A stretch of DNA of 64,000 nt from Escallonia rubra (Eukaryota > Streptophyta > Magnoliopsida > Escalloniales > Escalloniaceae): assembly GCA_033065855.1 (NCBI GenBank), contig JAVXUO010002512.1, positions 124,001-188,000 of the forward strand, given 5' to 3'. The translations under genes were made by a program, and so were the position numbers. The notes under the pieces were generated by a model. That model was given only the letters and a program-made list of their open reading frames with translations, did not search any database and had not been told where the DNA came from. This document shows positions 29,826 through 43,724 of this stretch, one piece after another. Position 1 is the stretch's first letter. Every line of letters starts with the position of its first letter.

Positions 29826-32800
29826 ATGGAGGAATCGTCAGGCCTTGGGAAACGCAAGTTACCCGAGGAAAATTCTGAGTTCAAAGAATCGGAAACCCAA
29901 AATCAAGATTCTGCCTCGAAGCGGCGTAGTTTGGCACGAACATGTGTGCACGAAGTTGCAGTTCCAAGTGGGTACACGGCCAGTAAGGACGAGTCCATTC
30001 ACGGGACTCTATCAGATCCCGTTTTCAATGGGGAGATGGCAAAAACCTATCCGTTTAATCTCGATCCGTTTCAGAGCGTTTCGGTCGCGTGTTTGGAAAG
30101 GAATGAGTCGATTTTGGTTTCCGCACATACTTCAGCAGGGAAAACTGCTGTGGCTGAGTACGCGATTGCGATGGCTTTCAGAGATAAGCAGAGGGTTATA
30201 TATACTTCGCCTTTGAAGGCTTTGAGCAATCAGAAGTTCAGAGAGTTGAGTCAGGAGTTCTCGGATGTGGGGTTGATGACTGGAGATGTTACGCTCTCTC
30301 CCAATGCGAGTTGTTTGGTGATGACGACTGAGATTCTCAGGGGAATGCTTTACAGGGGCTCCGAAGTATTAAAAGAAGTTGCGTGGGTTATATTTGATGA
30401 AATACATTATATGAAGGATCGTGAAAGAGGCGTTGTTTGGGAAGAGAGTATCATATTTTTGCCACCGGCTATAAAGATGGTATTTCTTTCTGCAACGATG
30501 TCGAATGCTACGGAGTTTGCAGAGTGGATATGTAACATACACAAACAACCATGTCATGTGGTTTACACTGATTTTCGGCCGACGCCTCTGCAGCATTATG
30601 TCTTCCCAATGGGTGGATCAGGATTGTATCTCGTAGTTGATGAAAATGAGCAGTTTAGGGAGGACAATTTTGTGAAGCTGCAAGATACCTTCTCAAAGCA
30701 GAAGCAGGGTGATGGGAACAAGAGTGTGAACACCAAATCCAGTGGCAGAATTGCCAAAGGTGGAAATGCTTCCGGAGGTTCTGATATATACAAAATTGTC
30801 AAGGTGCTCTATTCAGCTTCTATTTTGCTTAGTAATCTTTTGTCACTAGTTTTGCGCTATTGTATTGGTTTCCTTTACTATTTATGCACCTCACTTAAAA
30901 AAAGATTTTTGCATATTGTGTCTTAGTCCTTAAGATTGCAAAATTTCTCATATTTCAGATGATTATGGAACGAAAATTTCAACCGGTGATAATTTTCAGC
31001 TTTAGTAGAAGAGAGTGTGAACAACATGCAATGTCGATGTCCAAACTTGATTTCAATACCCAAGAGGAGAAAGATGTTGTGGAGCAGGTTTTCAGAAATG
31101 CAATACTCTGCTTAAATGAGGAGGACCGAAACTTACCTGCAATTGAACTGATGCTGCCACTCCTCCAGCGAGGCATTGCTGTTCACCACTCTGGCCTTCT
31201 TCCTATCATTAAGGAATTAGTAGAACTTCTCTTCCAAGAAGGTTTAGTGAAGGCTCTTTTTGCCACAGAGACAGTAAGAATATCTCCTCAAAAAAGTTTC
31301 GTTTGTTCGAATATCATTTTCAAAGCGTCCGTAACTAGCCCCTTTTTCCTGTATTAATGACATTGTCGGCATCCGTGCTACAGTTTGCTATGGGGTTAAA
31401 CATGCCTGCAAAAACTGTTGTTTTTACGAGTGTAAAAAAATGGGACGGTGACAGTCATCGCTATATTGGATCTGGTGAGTATATTCAGGTGAGTGAGTGA
31501 TGTATTGTTTCCCTAGGACGTTATTTCTGTATTTTGCTTTCAGTTTTTGATTTTACTGTTGTCTGGTTTCTTCTAGATGAGTGGAAGAGCTGGGCGTCGT
31601 GGAAAAGATGAGCGTGGTATATGTATAATAATGATTGATGAGCAGGTGACTTAGATACAGTGATCTAGTTTTCTTCTGCATATGCATTTATTGTCTCAGT
31701 CTTGAATCATGCTCTTCAGTGACTATATCTGAAAATTACCAAAACTGAAGATGAATACTGAAGTTAAAGATATTTTCCCCTCATTTTCTTGCATTAATTA
31801 TAATGCTCTTCCTACATGTTCCAGAAACTCACAATAGAATTTAGTAATATCTATGTTTTGATTGTTTCAGATGGAGATGAATACTCTCAAGGACATGATG
31901 CTTGGTAAACCAGCTCCATTGGTCAGTACTTTTAGGCTGAGCTACTACTCAATATTGAATTTGATGAGCCGTGCTGAGGGCCAATTCACTGCTGAGCATG
32001 TTATTAGGCATTCATTTCACCAGTTTCAGTATGAGAAGGTCTGTTCTGAACAACATCTACTGTTTCTAACTCCCCCTGTGCTCAATGTATAACACCGCGT
32101 GATATCTCCCTTGTTTAGGCCTTGCCTGACATAGGGAACAAGGTTTCGAAGCTAGAAGAGGAAGCAGCCACGCTTGATGCGTCAGTAGAGGTAAATTCTG
32201 TTCCTTTGGTTTGCTTATAAATCTATTTGATTGGAACTGCAGCCTCTGTGTGTGTGTGTGTGTGCGTGTCTGTTGCTCTCTCTCAACTTTGTTTGTTAAG
32301 TTGTAGGCTGAAGTTGCTGAATATCATCAGCTCAGGCTTTCGCTTACCCAGCTTGAAAAGAAGATGATGGCAGAAACAACGAGGCCTGAAAGGGTTCTCT
32401 CTTTTCTTTTACCTGGTAGGCTGGTATGTGGTGAGATTGAGAAGCTAGCCTAAACAAGTTAATTTTGCTAAGAATATATGTTGAGTGTGCATGTCTTGGA
32501 CATTTTTGTTAGGCTTTTTTGACTTGAACCACCATATATTGTTTGAGTCAGTTAAATGCTTGAAAAGAGAAACATGAAAAACTACTTACTATGCGTGGTC
32601 AATTTTGCACTATTACTGTATTCACGCAAATGATTCCACCATAATCTTAGTCAGTTGAGAGACTTATAACTGAACAAAATGATGGGACCAAAAATTATAG
32701 TCAACTCTAGAGGAATCATAACCGAAGGAAGCGCCTTAGAACACTTCGTCTTGTTATTTAAACCAATGATCGTTAAATATACTTTCATCAATTATTCAGA

Positions 32801-35800
32801 AGTAGTACTGAGGCATAAGTTTCCGCTGTTGCTTTGCTAATGTTTATCTCTGCTATTTCGATGTCTCAAAATGTATGCCAAACTCAAAGCCTGAAGGGTA
32901 CTTCCATTTTTTCTAGTTGTCTTGAAACATAAACTAATAAACTAAGGCGATGTGTGATGCACAATTTCCCAACTTTATGTAACGTAAAGTAGGAAACTTT
33001 AGTTAGGGGCTCGCTTCTTGCTCCAATCATGTAAGCTATTTTGCAAGTTCCGAAAAGTGCATTGCACACATTCAAGTTGACTTTGGAGTGCTCTCTGCTT
33101 CTCCTTCAGTTAGCATCTGCACTTCTTTTGTTTTTTGTCTATCCTTTTTTCATCACAATTCGTATCTTCAGCTGCGTGCATCCTTTTTTTTCTGGTGGGA
33201 ACGGGGTTTTGTGTTGGGGGTTGTGGGGGGGGGGGGGGGGGGGGTGGGGAGAGACTTGGCAAAATTTACTCAAAGCTACTTTATCCAATTTCAGGTTAAA
33301 ATACGGGAGGGTGGAACAGATTGGGGTTGGGGAGTTGTCGTCAATGTTGTAAAGAAGCCCCCAGCACCATCAGGCAGTTTGCCTCCTGCATTGTCTTCTT
33401 CTCGTGGGAGTAGCTATATTGTGGATACTTTGCTTCATTGTTCTCTTGGTTCCAGTGAAAATGGATCTCGTCCAAAACCATGTCCACCGCGTCATGGAGA
33501 GAAGGGAGAAATGCATGTGGTGAGTTGGCACTCATGCAAGGAAGAGTTCTGTAACATCGTTCGGTTTTTTGTCACGAAATGCTGTAGTCAGAACATAAAT
33601 ATGCTGTTTCCATTCTTCAGGTTCCTGTCCAGTTGCCGCTTATATCTGCACTGAGCAAGCTTAGAATATCTGTTCCTTCTGATCTCCGGCCGGTGGAAGC
33701 AAGGCAAAGTGTACTGCTTGCAGTACAGGAGCTTGGAAAACGTTTTCCTCAAGGACTTCCAAAGCTTAATCCCGTGAAGGTATATACTAGTGACTTTCAG
33801 ATGACTGCTGGTGTTAGCGTTACTATAACTTATGTATTACTCTTATGGGAGTGAGGCATTTCATCTTTTATTTTATCATTGTGCTTCCATGTTTGATGAT
33901 TCATCTCAAAAGTGATACTACTTTTACTATTAATGAGCTGCGTAAGAAGATTGGTGTTTTGAGTGTTTGGTTTAGGATTGGATGCTTTATGAGCTTTGGT
34001 GTGAATCTTATTTGTATTTTGACTTCAATGTGGATGCTTAGGGGGGTGGGGGGGGGGGGGGGGGTGTCTGTTTGGGTGGGCGGCGCGCCGGGGGGGAGGG
34101 GGATTGGAATTGGTAGGTTGGAATAACTAATTTAGATTCTTCCATAATTTGTAATGATTTGCAGCGTTATAGCTTAGGGTCTTTGACTACGATGGGTCTA
34201 AACTTTGCTGTTAAGAACAGCACTTCTAGTTGCAGTTTGCTGTCTAAGAGCCCTTGATATTAAGTACATCTTGTTAGCTTGAATACCAGCTTGGTACGAT
34301 GCTGGCCGCCTTGTGGCATTTGTTCGTTGAGCATCTTTCTGACCATAACATCACTCTTGTTCCATTTGGTAACCCAATTGTCCTCTTGAAGCTTTGTCCT
34401 TTTCAAATGGCCCAAGTTATACTACCAGGGCATTCTCTGTGCTTCTCACAGTTCTACCTGTTATATTTTAATATTTTCCTGCCCATATTAGTACTTTACT
34501 GGTAATTATGAAGAGGAGAAAAAGTCAGTGTATAGATATTTCTATTGTTAGCGTTGAAATGTTTAGCTTAAAAGATCTTCTAATTCCATACATTCAATCT
34601 TTTGCAGGACATGAGCATTGAAGACCCTGAAGTTGTTGAGTTGATGAATCAGATTGAAAAATTTGAGGAGAAATTATTTTCTCACCCTCTGCACAAGGTT
34701 TTGATGATGCATTCTACATCAGTGCTTTTTGGTTTCATTATTCTTCACATTTCTGAATTTTTTGGGGAATCACACCCTATTGAAGCACAAGCACAAGCAC
34801 AAGTGATAAACGGGGTCATGCTATGAATACTGTGTTTGGAGCCGTGTTTGTTGGTTTGCACAAATCTAAGAGCTGGAAATGATAAAATCATGTGTAAAGG
34901 AAGAAAGCTGTATAACATCAAAGGTTTGTAGGTGACATCTTGTTAAGTGCTAGAGAAGCGGCACCAGATGTCTGTATTTATGAGTTTTGTTCGGAGCGTC
35001 TATTCCACATCTTAATATGTTTGTCCACTCCATTGTTTGTCGCTAAAAAGTCCATATGTTGTCTCTGTTATACCTCTAATTGACAAATAGAGGTGTGGAA
35101 AAGTATAGTGGGGCGTGGAAGTATTTCTTTTTTCTGATGTCTACAATTAAGAGTCACAACCTTTAAATAATGTCTATGTCGAGGATGTGTTATACACGTG
35201 CTCTTGAGAGTCTGGGAAGTGTCAGCTTCTGATATGGACACATTGTTTTGTAGCTGTGCGATGGTGTAGTCCTGAAAAATTATCTTAATATGTAGTTTGT
35301 GTTTTTTCTTTATTATGCTGAGAATCTTATACTGATGTGCTCTGCAGTCTCAAGATGAACATCAGATTAAATGTTTCCAAAGGAAAGCGGAGGTGAATCA
35401 TGAAATTCAACAATTAAAATCGAAAATGCGCGATTCCCAGGTACTTCCCTCTGTTCACAGAATATACTGATGATACATGTGAGTTTGGCTGCAATATTGC
35501 GTGTGATTAGCTACAGAAGTCTTGCTTTGAAGTTGAGTTGCAAGTAACGATACATGAAATGAAATCGAATTTGGCTGATTATAGAGATATATTTTAAAGA
35601 CGTTTTATATGTGGAGATACTAAAAATAGATTACATTTTGAGGAGATGAATAAGTAAGATAAATTTTCATTGTTCTAGTTCCCGAACATAGTGACTGCCG
35701 AAAGGCTAGCCTGAGAGTTTTTGCTTCCGTGGCGATTTACTTTACTTGTTTAATGGCTGGAAAACACCTTTCTTTGATTGCAGCTTCAAAAATTCCGTGA

Positions 35801-38800
35801 TGAACTGAAGAACCGTTCTCGGGTTTTGAAAAAGCTAGGCCACATTGATGCTGATGGCGTTGTCCAGTTAAAGGGGCGGGCAGCGTGCTTGATAGACACA
35901 GGAGATGAACTCCTTGTCACTGAATTGATGTTCAATGGTGAATCTGTTGTCCTTGTCGTTAGCGTGTGTTATTGTGGTTTGCATACTTCTATCTTCTAGT
36001 TAGGCTTAAATTTTGAATTAAGTGGTGCTGGGTCTTGGTAGGTCTGGTTTAGTGATGCCAAAAGTATAAAAAATGACATTGCAAATTCTGAAGCGAGCTA
36101 GCATTAACATGCCACTGCTGATTGTGGCCATTCCCATTAGGTCTAGCATGAAGAAATGCAACACTATGTGACTATTTCACTCAAAAAGATTTGGGATTTG
36201 ACTAAAATACAAGGACGTCCTTTACTGTCTATAGTTTTTACACTACCTTCTTCACTCTTATGGAGGAGGGGGTGGTAGAGGTGGTCGGGCTTAGTTCCGA
36301 CGGATTTCATTGACACCGGCATTGCGAGAGAGTCAATGGGTGTGATTTGGAGGTGTATTGCCTGTGGTATGGGCTTAGGTTGGTATTGGAAGACGGGTGA
36401 GATTTTGGGTTGATTAGTTGTGTGGGGTGAGCAATTGATGGTGGATAGGGAGGCCTGTGTATGATGTTAGTCCCGTGAAAGTGGCATACGTGGAGTCTTA
36501 GGTTCAAGAGGAATTCCGATGATAAGCAGTCCACTTGTTCATGATTGCTGAAGTTTGAGGTTCTTGTTTGGACAAGGATGCTCAGTGGTGGAAATTTGAC
36601 GGTACAGGGCAATCTTCCGAGCGCTCCTCTCTCTTGATCTAGAGTAGGAAAGCAGGAGGTATTTTTAGGCCTGGAGAATCGTTTGAGGGTATGCCCCTTC
36701 TAAAGTAGCAGGTTCCAAGTTTGATAGTGGAATGTTGGTTTCGACCGAGGGTTATTTTTGTCAGCTGGTTCTTCATGCGTAGGAAGGATGGGGAGTCATT
36801 TGACGTTTTCTTGTGGACTCTGCTAGTGGGTATGACGGTATCGTGTGGGTGATGCCAAGATCAGTGACACATTTGATAAGGTTCTAGTATGGAGTTGAGT
36901 GTCAGGGAGGGTTTGCACGAGTGACAGGTTGGCTCCTTTGTATCACTTGGAGTATCGAACAGGAGAGGACTAGAGGGCGTTTGAAGTGGTATAAACTTGT
37001 CTTTTGTTGCCTTCACTCTTTGTTTTTGAGTCTGCTTTTTCCTCTTGTTTATTTTTTGCTTAAGGACTGTCCTCTGCATTGACTTTTACAGAATCCGTGG
37101 ATGAGTTTATTTGGGAGCAGTAATGCACCTACTTTTTGTTTTGCTCCTGTGAGAACCAGATGCTTGGTTTCTGGAGGGGCTCTTCTAGTTTGAATGGGAT
37201 CCCATTGTGGTCCTTGGATTTCGTTTTCCTTTTGCATGTGTTTGTTTCCCTGTGGGACTTGTGTATAATACGGTTAGATACATATGTATACTATAAATAG
37301 TATGATGTCGGCAAGTTATATCATTAAGGATAACAGTTGACTTAGGAGGAAAAGTCATTGATTTCTTCGTTGAAACCTCGTGATAGGTTTGCATGGCTTT
37401 TGTTGTTTCTGGATTTAAATAGCTGAACTACCTCTTGGGTCTCAAAAGCCGTTAGAGATCTTGGGGGAGCTCAAAGTAATTTTTGGACTTTGTTTTCGGC
37501 AAAAGCACACTCCCTTCTCCCTTACTCTGTGTCTTACGATTTTAAGTGCCGTCTCAGCCTTAAAGAAATGTGGTCTCAGTAAGGTAGTTAACTGTAGTGT
37601 AAATAACATATTCTAGTAAATTATAGGGCATTTGCTCTAAATTTTAAGTGATGCGTTTGACAAGGCTCTGTTGAGTTAATGTTGCAGCCCCACATCGGCT
37701 AAGGCTTGAGGATATTTTGGGGCTAGTAAGGTCGAGTCCTCCCACTGCCCTGTTTGTATTAATTGGATCCATGCCCAGCCCTATGGGTTATTCTTAAGGC
37801 GCTGGTTGTGTCCACTCTGCAGTTTGGTGGCCCCCTTGTGGAGACACGAGGTTTTCAAACAGAGGTGACTGATGCAATCCTGTATCGGCTAGGCATGAGG
37901 ATATTCAGGGGCTGATAAGGGCGTGGGTTCCCTCAACTTGGACAGTTAGGTTATCAGTTTGAGTTCTCCCATTGCCCCTGTTTGCATCAGTTAAGCAAGG
38001 AGAAACAATTGAAAAATGTTATGGATTCAGTCCAAGAGAACTTGCCAAGTACTGAGATGGAATTCCCAAAACGAAATGGAACCATTTTGCAAGATTTCTG
38101 GCAGATTCGAGCTGATCTTTGGTTTTAATGCAGCTTTTAATCTCTGGAAATAAATCAGATCTTGTTGCTGATTATCTGCTCTAAATTCAGCTATTCACGT
38201 GTTAAAAAACCTCCGGAATTTCAGATGTGAAAATGGCATAAGTAATGCAAAGACATCCTTTGATTCCAGTTTCTAGCATCAAAATTTTCTATTAAATTTT
38301 CTATATAAGTTGTTGTAGAAGCTTTCCTTTGAGGCAATTGAAGGTAAATAAGATTTTTGCAGCTTATGTAATTGATTTCTGATGCCTCTCTAGAGAGTGA
38401 TGCTCAAGAACCCTAGGTGTGATAGGTTTATTTCTCTTAAGTGTGGTGCCTACGAACCCTAGTTCCGATGCCTAGATTTGTTACCGTCTCTTTTATGTGT
38501 TATTAAAACCTAAACTTCATCCAACAGTTGCTGGTAAGCTCTTGAGCTAATTTTTCTGAAATGATTCAAGACTCTGAAACTCCTATGCGAGTTAGAGGTA
38601 CATAATAAAAAAATAACTAAATAATCATGAACAGGAAAGCCAAATTGCAAAGTACATTGCTACTAAAAATCAGGAAGGATGGATCTAGTTCCTGCTTGGG
38701 AGGATTGGAGGGGGTTTCTGAAGCTTTCGAGAACCTATGACCTCAGATTTGTACAATGGGGAATATATAGAGACATGCTATTGATGTAAAAGGGTGCAGG

Positions 38801-41800
38801 TATATCCACGCCCTAGTATTCGCTGCCCCAAATATTTTAATATGTATGGATACGGGGATTAAGAAGGCATATTTAGGTGGATTTAGCTTGGTCACCTTCC
38901 AATGATATATCTGCCTTGTGCTTTTGCTAGTTCTCAACACATCCTAATGCAATATTTTAACAAACTGTTCGGTTTATCTATTATAATTTGTTATGATGTG
39001 TTCGTGTCTTTTTTGTTTCCGCATTAGCAGTACATTACTGCAACATATCGTATATTGCACTTTGGCTTTGTATTCTGAAACATTTTTGCGATTAGGCACC
39101 TTCAACGATCTTGATCATCATCAGACCGCTGCTCTTGCAAGTTGCTTCGTTCCAGGCGACAAATCAAGCGAGCAAATACATTTAAGACAAGAACTTGCTA
39201 AACCATTGCAACAACTCCAAAACAGTGCAAGAACAATAGCCGAGGTTTGTGACATAATAGCTCATATTGTTCTTACTTTCGCAAATTCCCGACGTGGATC
39301 ATTTAGAAAGTTTCTACTAATCCTGCAGATACAACATGAATGCAAATTGGATGTGAATGTGGAAGAGTATGTAGAGGCAGTAGTTAGACCATACTTGATG
39401 GATGTCATTTACTGTTGGTCGAAGGTCAGTTAGTCAATTTTATTGCTAAATGTTGATGAACTGCTAGCTCCTTGCTGAAAATATCGTGCTTTATTTGGAG
39501 GATGAAAACATCTATTTTGTTTCTTTCTGGGGCATATAAAGAATTTAGTGACGATCTTGACAGCATCTGCATTGTTTTGCAATGTTACCTCATCGTCTTT
39601 GAGACCCTACGCCGAGGTGGAAGAGGAAGCCTTACTTGGGGAAAAAGGGGTTTGTGTGTGTTTTGGGGTGCGGGGGGGGGGGGGGGGGGGTGCAACTACC
39701 CTCGAATGGGATAAACCCCAAGGTGACTGTTACAGTTAACCGGCAGCTCCGTCACTGAGCATACCACAACCGGATCACTACCCTAAAGCACCAATCGGGC
39801 TGAATATAAGTACACTCCAAAGGCTGAAGAGTTCTTCAAAAGCAACCCATCAGTTGTTCCGCAGAATCGGAACCAAACACTAGCCACCAGGATGAAGAGA
39901 AACCTGTTGAATGGAAATGGAACACCTAGGGGTAGGCCTTGGAACGCTAGAGGACTAAACCACTACCCGTGCAGATCATATCACGAACACAAAGGGCTTG
40001 GGTTTTATGCCAAATCAAACAAACTGAAAAGAACCACCGCTTTGACAAGATTTGGTAAATGGGAAAACTCTTATTTGAACCATATCACCTTAAGTACACA
40101 TGTTAAGCATGATGCACAACCAGAAGCCAATTGGAATCGGCGGCGATGGTGGTCAGACAAAGGGAGAAGGCAGAGAAAGTTGCAGTTACAGTTACACCGG
40201 CAGCTCTGTCGCTGAGCACACCACACCCGGATGAATACCCAAAGGGAGTACCTAGGGGTAGAACTTGGAATGCTAGAGGACTAAAACGCTACCTGTGCAG
40301 ATCATATCACGAACAACAGAGGGCTCGGGTTCCAGACTAAATCGAACAAACTTAAAAGAACAGCCGGGCGTTTGACAAAACCATGTAAAACGGAAAACTC
40401 TTATCTGAACCATATCACCTAACTAAACATGTTAAGCATGATGCACAACTGGAAGCCATTTGGAACAGGTGGCAATGGTGGTCAGACGGAGGGAGAAGGC
40501 AGAGAAAGTTACAGTTACAGTTACACCGGCAGCTCCCGCACTGAGCATTATCACGCCCGGATCACTACCCAAAGCACCAATCTAGCCTGAATAGAAGCTC
40601 ATTCCAAAGGCCGAGAGCTTCAAAAGCAACCCACCGGCTGTTCTGTGGAATCAGAACTAAGCACTAATGATCAGGATGAAGAGAAACCTGTTGAAGGGGA
40701 GGGAACACCTAGGGGTAGGACTTGGAACGCTAGAGGAATAAAACACTAGATCATATCACGAACAAAGACGGCTTGGATTCCAGACTAAATCAAACAAGCT
40801 GAAAAAGGCAGACCAATTTGATAGATCATTTGATGTAGTTTTGACAACATAAAGGGAAAACTCTTATCTGAATCATATCACCTTAAGTACGCATATTAAG
40901 CATGATGCACAACCAGAAGCCAATTGGAACAGGCGGCGATGGTGGTCAGACGGAGGGAGAAGGCTGAGAAAATTTTAATGAGAGAAAGTTACTCGGTTTA
41001 TTGTTTGACATTCCATTTAATATACTTACAGATTTTCGATAGTATGAGCACCACCATTGCTTCAACATACATGACAGTTTCAACTTTGTGTAACTTGTCG
41101 CTGCCACTTTTTTTAGGGTCTCAAGAATCTGATTTATGCTCCATGTGTTTGAAAGGGCTGAAATGGGGTTTTTATGGGTTCAGATCAAAGTGGGGTTTTA
41201 TGGATCTTACATGAATGCATCAGAAACAGAAAGTTTTGCACAACCATGCATTATATGTGTTACGGATTTAATTTCTATGTTCATGTTTAGGGTCTCAAGA
41301 ATCTGAATTTTGTTCCATGGGTTTCAAAGGGCTGAAATGTCGCTGCCACTTCATTTTGTTATCGAGCATAAAGCTATGTTCATACCGTCAAAGTTCAAAT
41401 GGGACGTATAGATGATAGGATGAGATTGAATATAACAAGGGCACGCATGCAAATCAGGTTTCCTCTGTTAAGTGCAATGTGTAATGGTGCAAGAAGTAAA
41501 TCAAGATTGTGTTTAGGATTGTATCCTGTTGATCTGTTTCCATCAGTTGAAGCGGAAGTGGAAACTGGCTAGTTATGTCGCATTTAAGAATCCAAGAAGC
41601 CTAAATGCCCCAAATCTGTTGTTCCGCGTCCCAAGGTGGATGACTTGATGTTCATTCTTTTTCCTTTTGTGCAAGCAATTAGCAGATGCTCCCTCTTCAT
41701 ATTAAGTAGATTGTGATTACGTTGCTTGATTTGAAGGTTATGTTGTGAACAATGTTTGGATTCACATGGGATAGTGGTATGTAGGCTATTGGGTTATTTC

Positions 41801-42727
41801 TCCCCACTCACCCCTGTTTTTTGAGGTTCAACGGGGGGCACGGCGAGAGTGGGAGGGGGTGGGAGGACTAATTGTGTTAATCTATCCTTCTCCTTGGTTT
41901 TATTATTATTTTTCATCTAAAATTCGGGGCACTTTATGCCATCTCTCTTTTCCAGGGAGCATCTTTTGCAGAGGTTATACAAATGACTGATATCTTTGAG
42001 GGGAGTATTATACGGATTTCTAGAAGGCTTGATGAGTTTTTGAATCAGGTAAACCGATAAAGTCTGATATGGTCCATTTCTTTTGCTATTCATACTGCTT
42101 GAAAAAGGAAATACCAAAAACGAAAAGCAGGTAAATTTGCACTTGCTTTTCGTGGCAAATTTTATGTGAATCATAGGATCCTGGGTTTAGGTAATGGTAG
42201 ATCCTAGGCTCTGCTTGCACCATGGAACCAATGCTCTGCATACCCAAACTTGGTTGAAGTCCCACGCGGAAGGCTTCAAACAGGGACGGAGGACACCTCC
42301 CATGCCTTTTTGGAGGAACTCTTTGATTGATCTCTCTTTTTCGGCATACGGAAGGAGGGACGCTCCTAAAGGACATGAGTTCACTCTTATCGAGGTTAAC
42401 CAAGTTGTCAAGGGTGGTGTCAATATCACTATAATCATTTGTGGGAGGGGGCTTGGCCTTGCAGTGGCTTGGATCAACCTGAGATCATGAATTTTCTTTG
42501 ATAAGTTGATATAGTTGCCAACATATAGTCCTCTTAAAGATATGGACCTTACCCTTTAGTTTCAACTGCTTGAGAACAATCATGTTAACATCAAGATCGT
42601 TCCCTGGACTTTACAGTTGCGTGGTGCTGCTAATGCTGTGGGAGAAGCTAATTTGGAGAACAAGTTTGCAGCTGCTAGTGAAAGCCTCCGGCGAGGAATT
42701 ATGTTCGCCAACTCCCTCTATCTGTAG
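29826..42727 (+). CDS. HEN2: DExH-box RNA helicase HEN2 (nuclear exosome cofactor)
   Basis: Sixteen exons (29826-30803, 30959-31273, 31384-31488, 31577-31645, 31871-32038, 32119-32190, 32307-32423, 33295-33519, 33621-33779, 34608-34697, 35348-35440, 35784-35937, 39096-39244, 39329-39424, 41956-42048, 42617-42727) join to 997 codons with GT/AG introns, about the length of Arabidopsis HEN2. Helicase motifs are AHTSAGKT (residues 100-107), DEIH (191-194), SAT (222-224) and [10 protein letters not shown] (from 466). The arch/KOW region and the C-terminal DSHCT domain follow, ending IMFANSLYL. The protein belongs to the MTR4 family. The N-terminus ([14 protein letters not shown]) and the phrase [14 protein letters not shown] match HEN2, not MTR4. 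HEN2 unwinds RNA for the nucleoplasmic exosome, removing cryptic and mis-spliced transcripts. The frame is intact. Introns 12 (3.2 kb) and 14 (2.5 kb) carry repeats. Confidence 0.95.
36200..37680. other. HEN2 intron 12 interior, no gene recognised
   Basis: This part of the 3.2-kb intron 12 is unusually G/T-rich on the plus strand compared with the neighbouring introns. It gives several open frames on the minus strand, none with a recognisable domain. It may be a decayed transposon insertion, but no termini or coding motif could be found. Confidence 0.3.
37683..37996. repeat. Imperfect tandem pair of CACATCGGCT-type repeats in HEN2 intron 12
   Basis: Two related segments follow each other. 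The first starts TTGCAGCCCCACATCGGCTA and continues through GAGGATATTTTGGGGCTA. The second starts GATGCAATCCTGTATCGGCT and continues through GAGGATATTCAGGGGCTGA. Both end in CCCACTGCCC/CCCATTGCCC and TGTTTG. CCCACATCGG is common near plant LTR or short non-autonomous retroelement ends, so this is probably a retroelement remnant. Confidence 0.4.
39728..40962. repeat. Triplicated repeat in HEN2 intron 14, unit about 460 bp
   Basis: Three direct copies begin with GTTACAGTTA(CA)CCGGCAGCTC at about 39728, 40188 and 40514. They share CATGATGCACAACCAGAAGCC, CGATGGTGGTCAGAC and CCTAGGGGTAG. The first and third copies are about 450-460 bp. The middle one is about 326 bp and lacks the segment with CACCAATC...GAAGAGAAACCTG. 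Short frames in the copies have no recognisable domain. Confidence 0.85.
42195..42487 (+). other. Unidentified open frame in HEN2 intron 15
   Basis: About 97 codons are open, including [20 protein letters not shown] and [18 protein letters not shown]. The amino-acid mix is protein-like, but no family is recognised and there is no splice evidence tying it to HEN2. It may be a decayed transposon fragment. Confidence 0.2.
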
Positions 42728-43224
42728 AATGTCTTTTTTGCACTACAACACTTGTAATTTGAAGCTCTCATATCCTTGCCATCGTAGATTCATTTGCAGA
42801 CAAAAATGGCGTCTCATGCCTTACAAGATGTGTCGATATAATGTCTTTTTATTAGTTCCGATAGCAGTAGATTTAGAAGTGTAGCTGTTGCATGGTACCC
42901 TGAGATCAATTTGTATTCGTGCACTCTTATGAAACATTGCGATGAAAGAAGGAATATGAATCGGAGAAATTTCCCTAGCCGTATCTTCCGTCTCCTCACT
43001 TTTTTCTTGGTATGTATCATGCCATGCGTAGTTATGTTCATTGTGTTTGAATACTTTCTGATGGGCAAATTCTTCGAAAGCTTTGCAATGATTCTTTTTC
43101 CTTGCTTGTGATGAAAGTATATAGATGGAGCTACCACTATGCTGATGGAAAAGGAATCAAGGAGGTAAGCGCGAGGGAATAACACGATGGCAGAAAACAT
43201 GTCAAGGCTTAGCAGTGGAGCTCA

Positions 43225-43430
43225 CACGCTACAAAGGGTGAATGATCTGCTTGACAGACACACAATGGGGTGGAAAGAACAGCCGATCCAGAACACATTC
43301 CTGCTCGTTGATACAGAAAAAACCGAGTCACTTCCAGTCTGGTGATTGCCTAATCTGGAGCTTCACCGAGACTGGAGAGCACCAAGTGAAGACAGGTTAT
43401 CACGTACCTAAGAAGGTGCGCAAATAAAGG
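43225..43430 (+). pseudogene. Fragment of a LINE reverse-transcriptase tail (zf-RVT region)
   Basis: Two overlapping frames together show the C-terminal pattern of plant LINE polyproteins. One frame gives VNDLLDRHTMGWKEQPIQNT followed by DTEKTESLPVW. The next frame gives SGDCLIWSFTETGEHQVKTG and YHV. One frameshift separates them. The piece lies between the 3' ends of HEN2 and the GDSL gene and lacks the rest of the element. Confidence 0.6.
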
Positions 43431-43724
43431 CGACCGTGCAATATTTTTGCTCGTGAATCAGAGAAAATCCAACTCATGCTCTACAAAGCAAAAAAAAAAA
43501 AAATATATTGAAAAAAAAAAGAAAAGAAAAAGGAAACCTGAATAGGCCTACCGAGCCATGGAAACATACTGTAAAAGGGAGCTAATATGACAACAAATTA
43601 AGAAATTTATAGTTTGATGTTTCAGAAAGTAATTATACTAAAAGCATATTACAACCGCAAATGTCACTAGAAAGTAAAACTAGCAATAAGCCCCAAATAC
43701 CAGATTACAGTAGCTGAAACGAGG

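Noticed and set aside
29826..42727. Assignment as MTR4 or SKI2 instead of HEN2
   Set aside because: The N-terminus, the phrases around Walker A and the C-terminal region agree with HEN2; MTR4 differs at these places, and SKI2 is longer with a different N-terminus.
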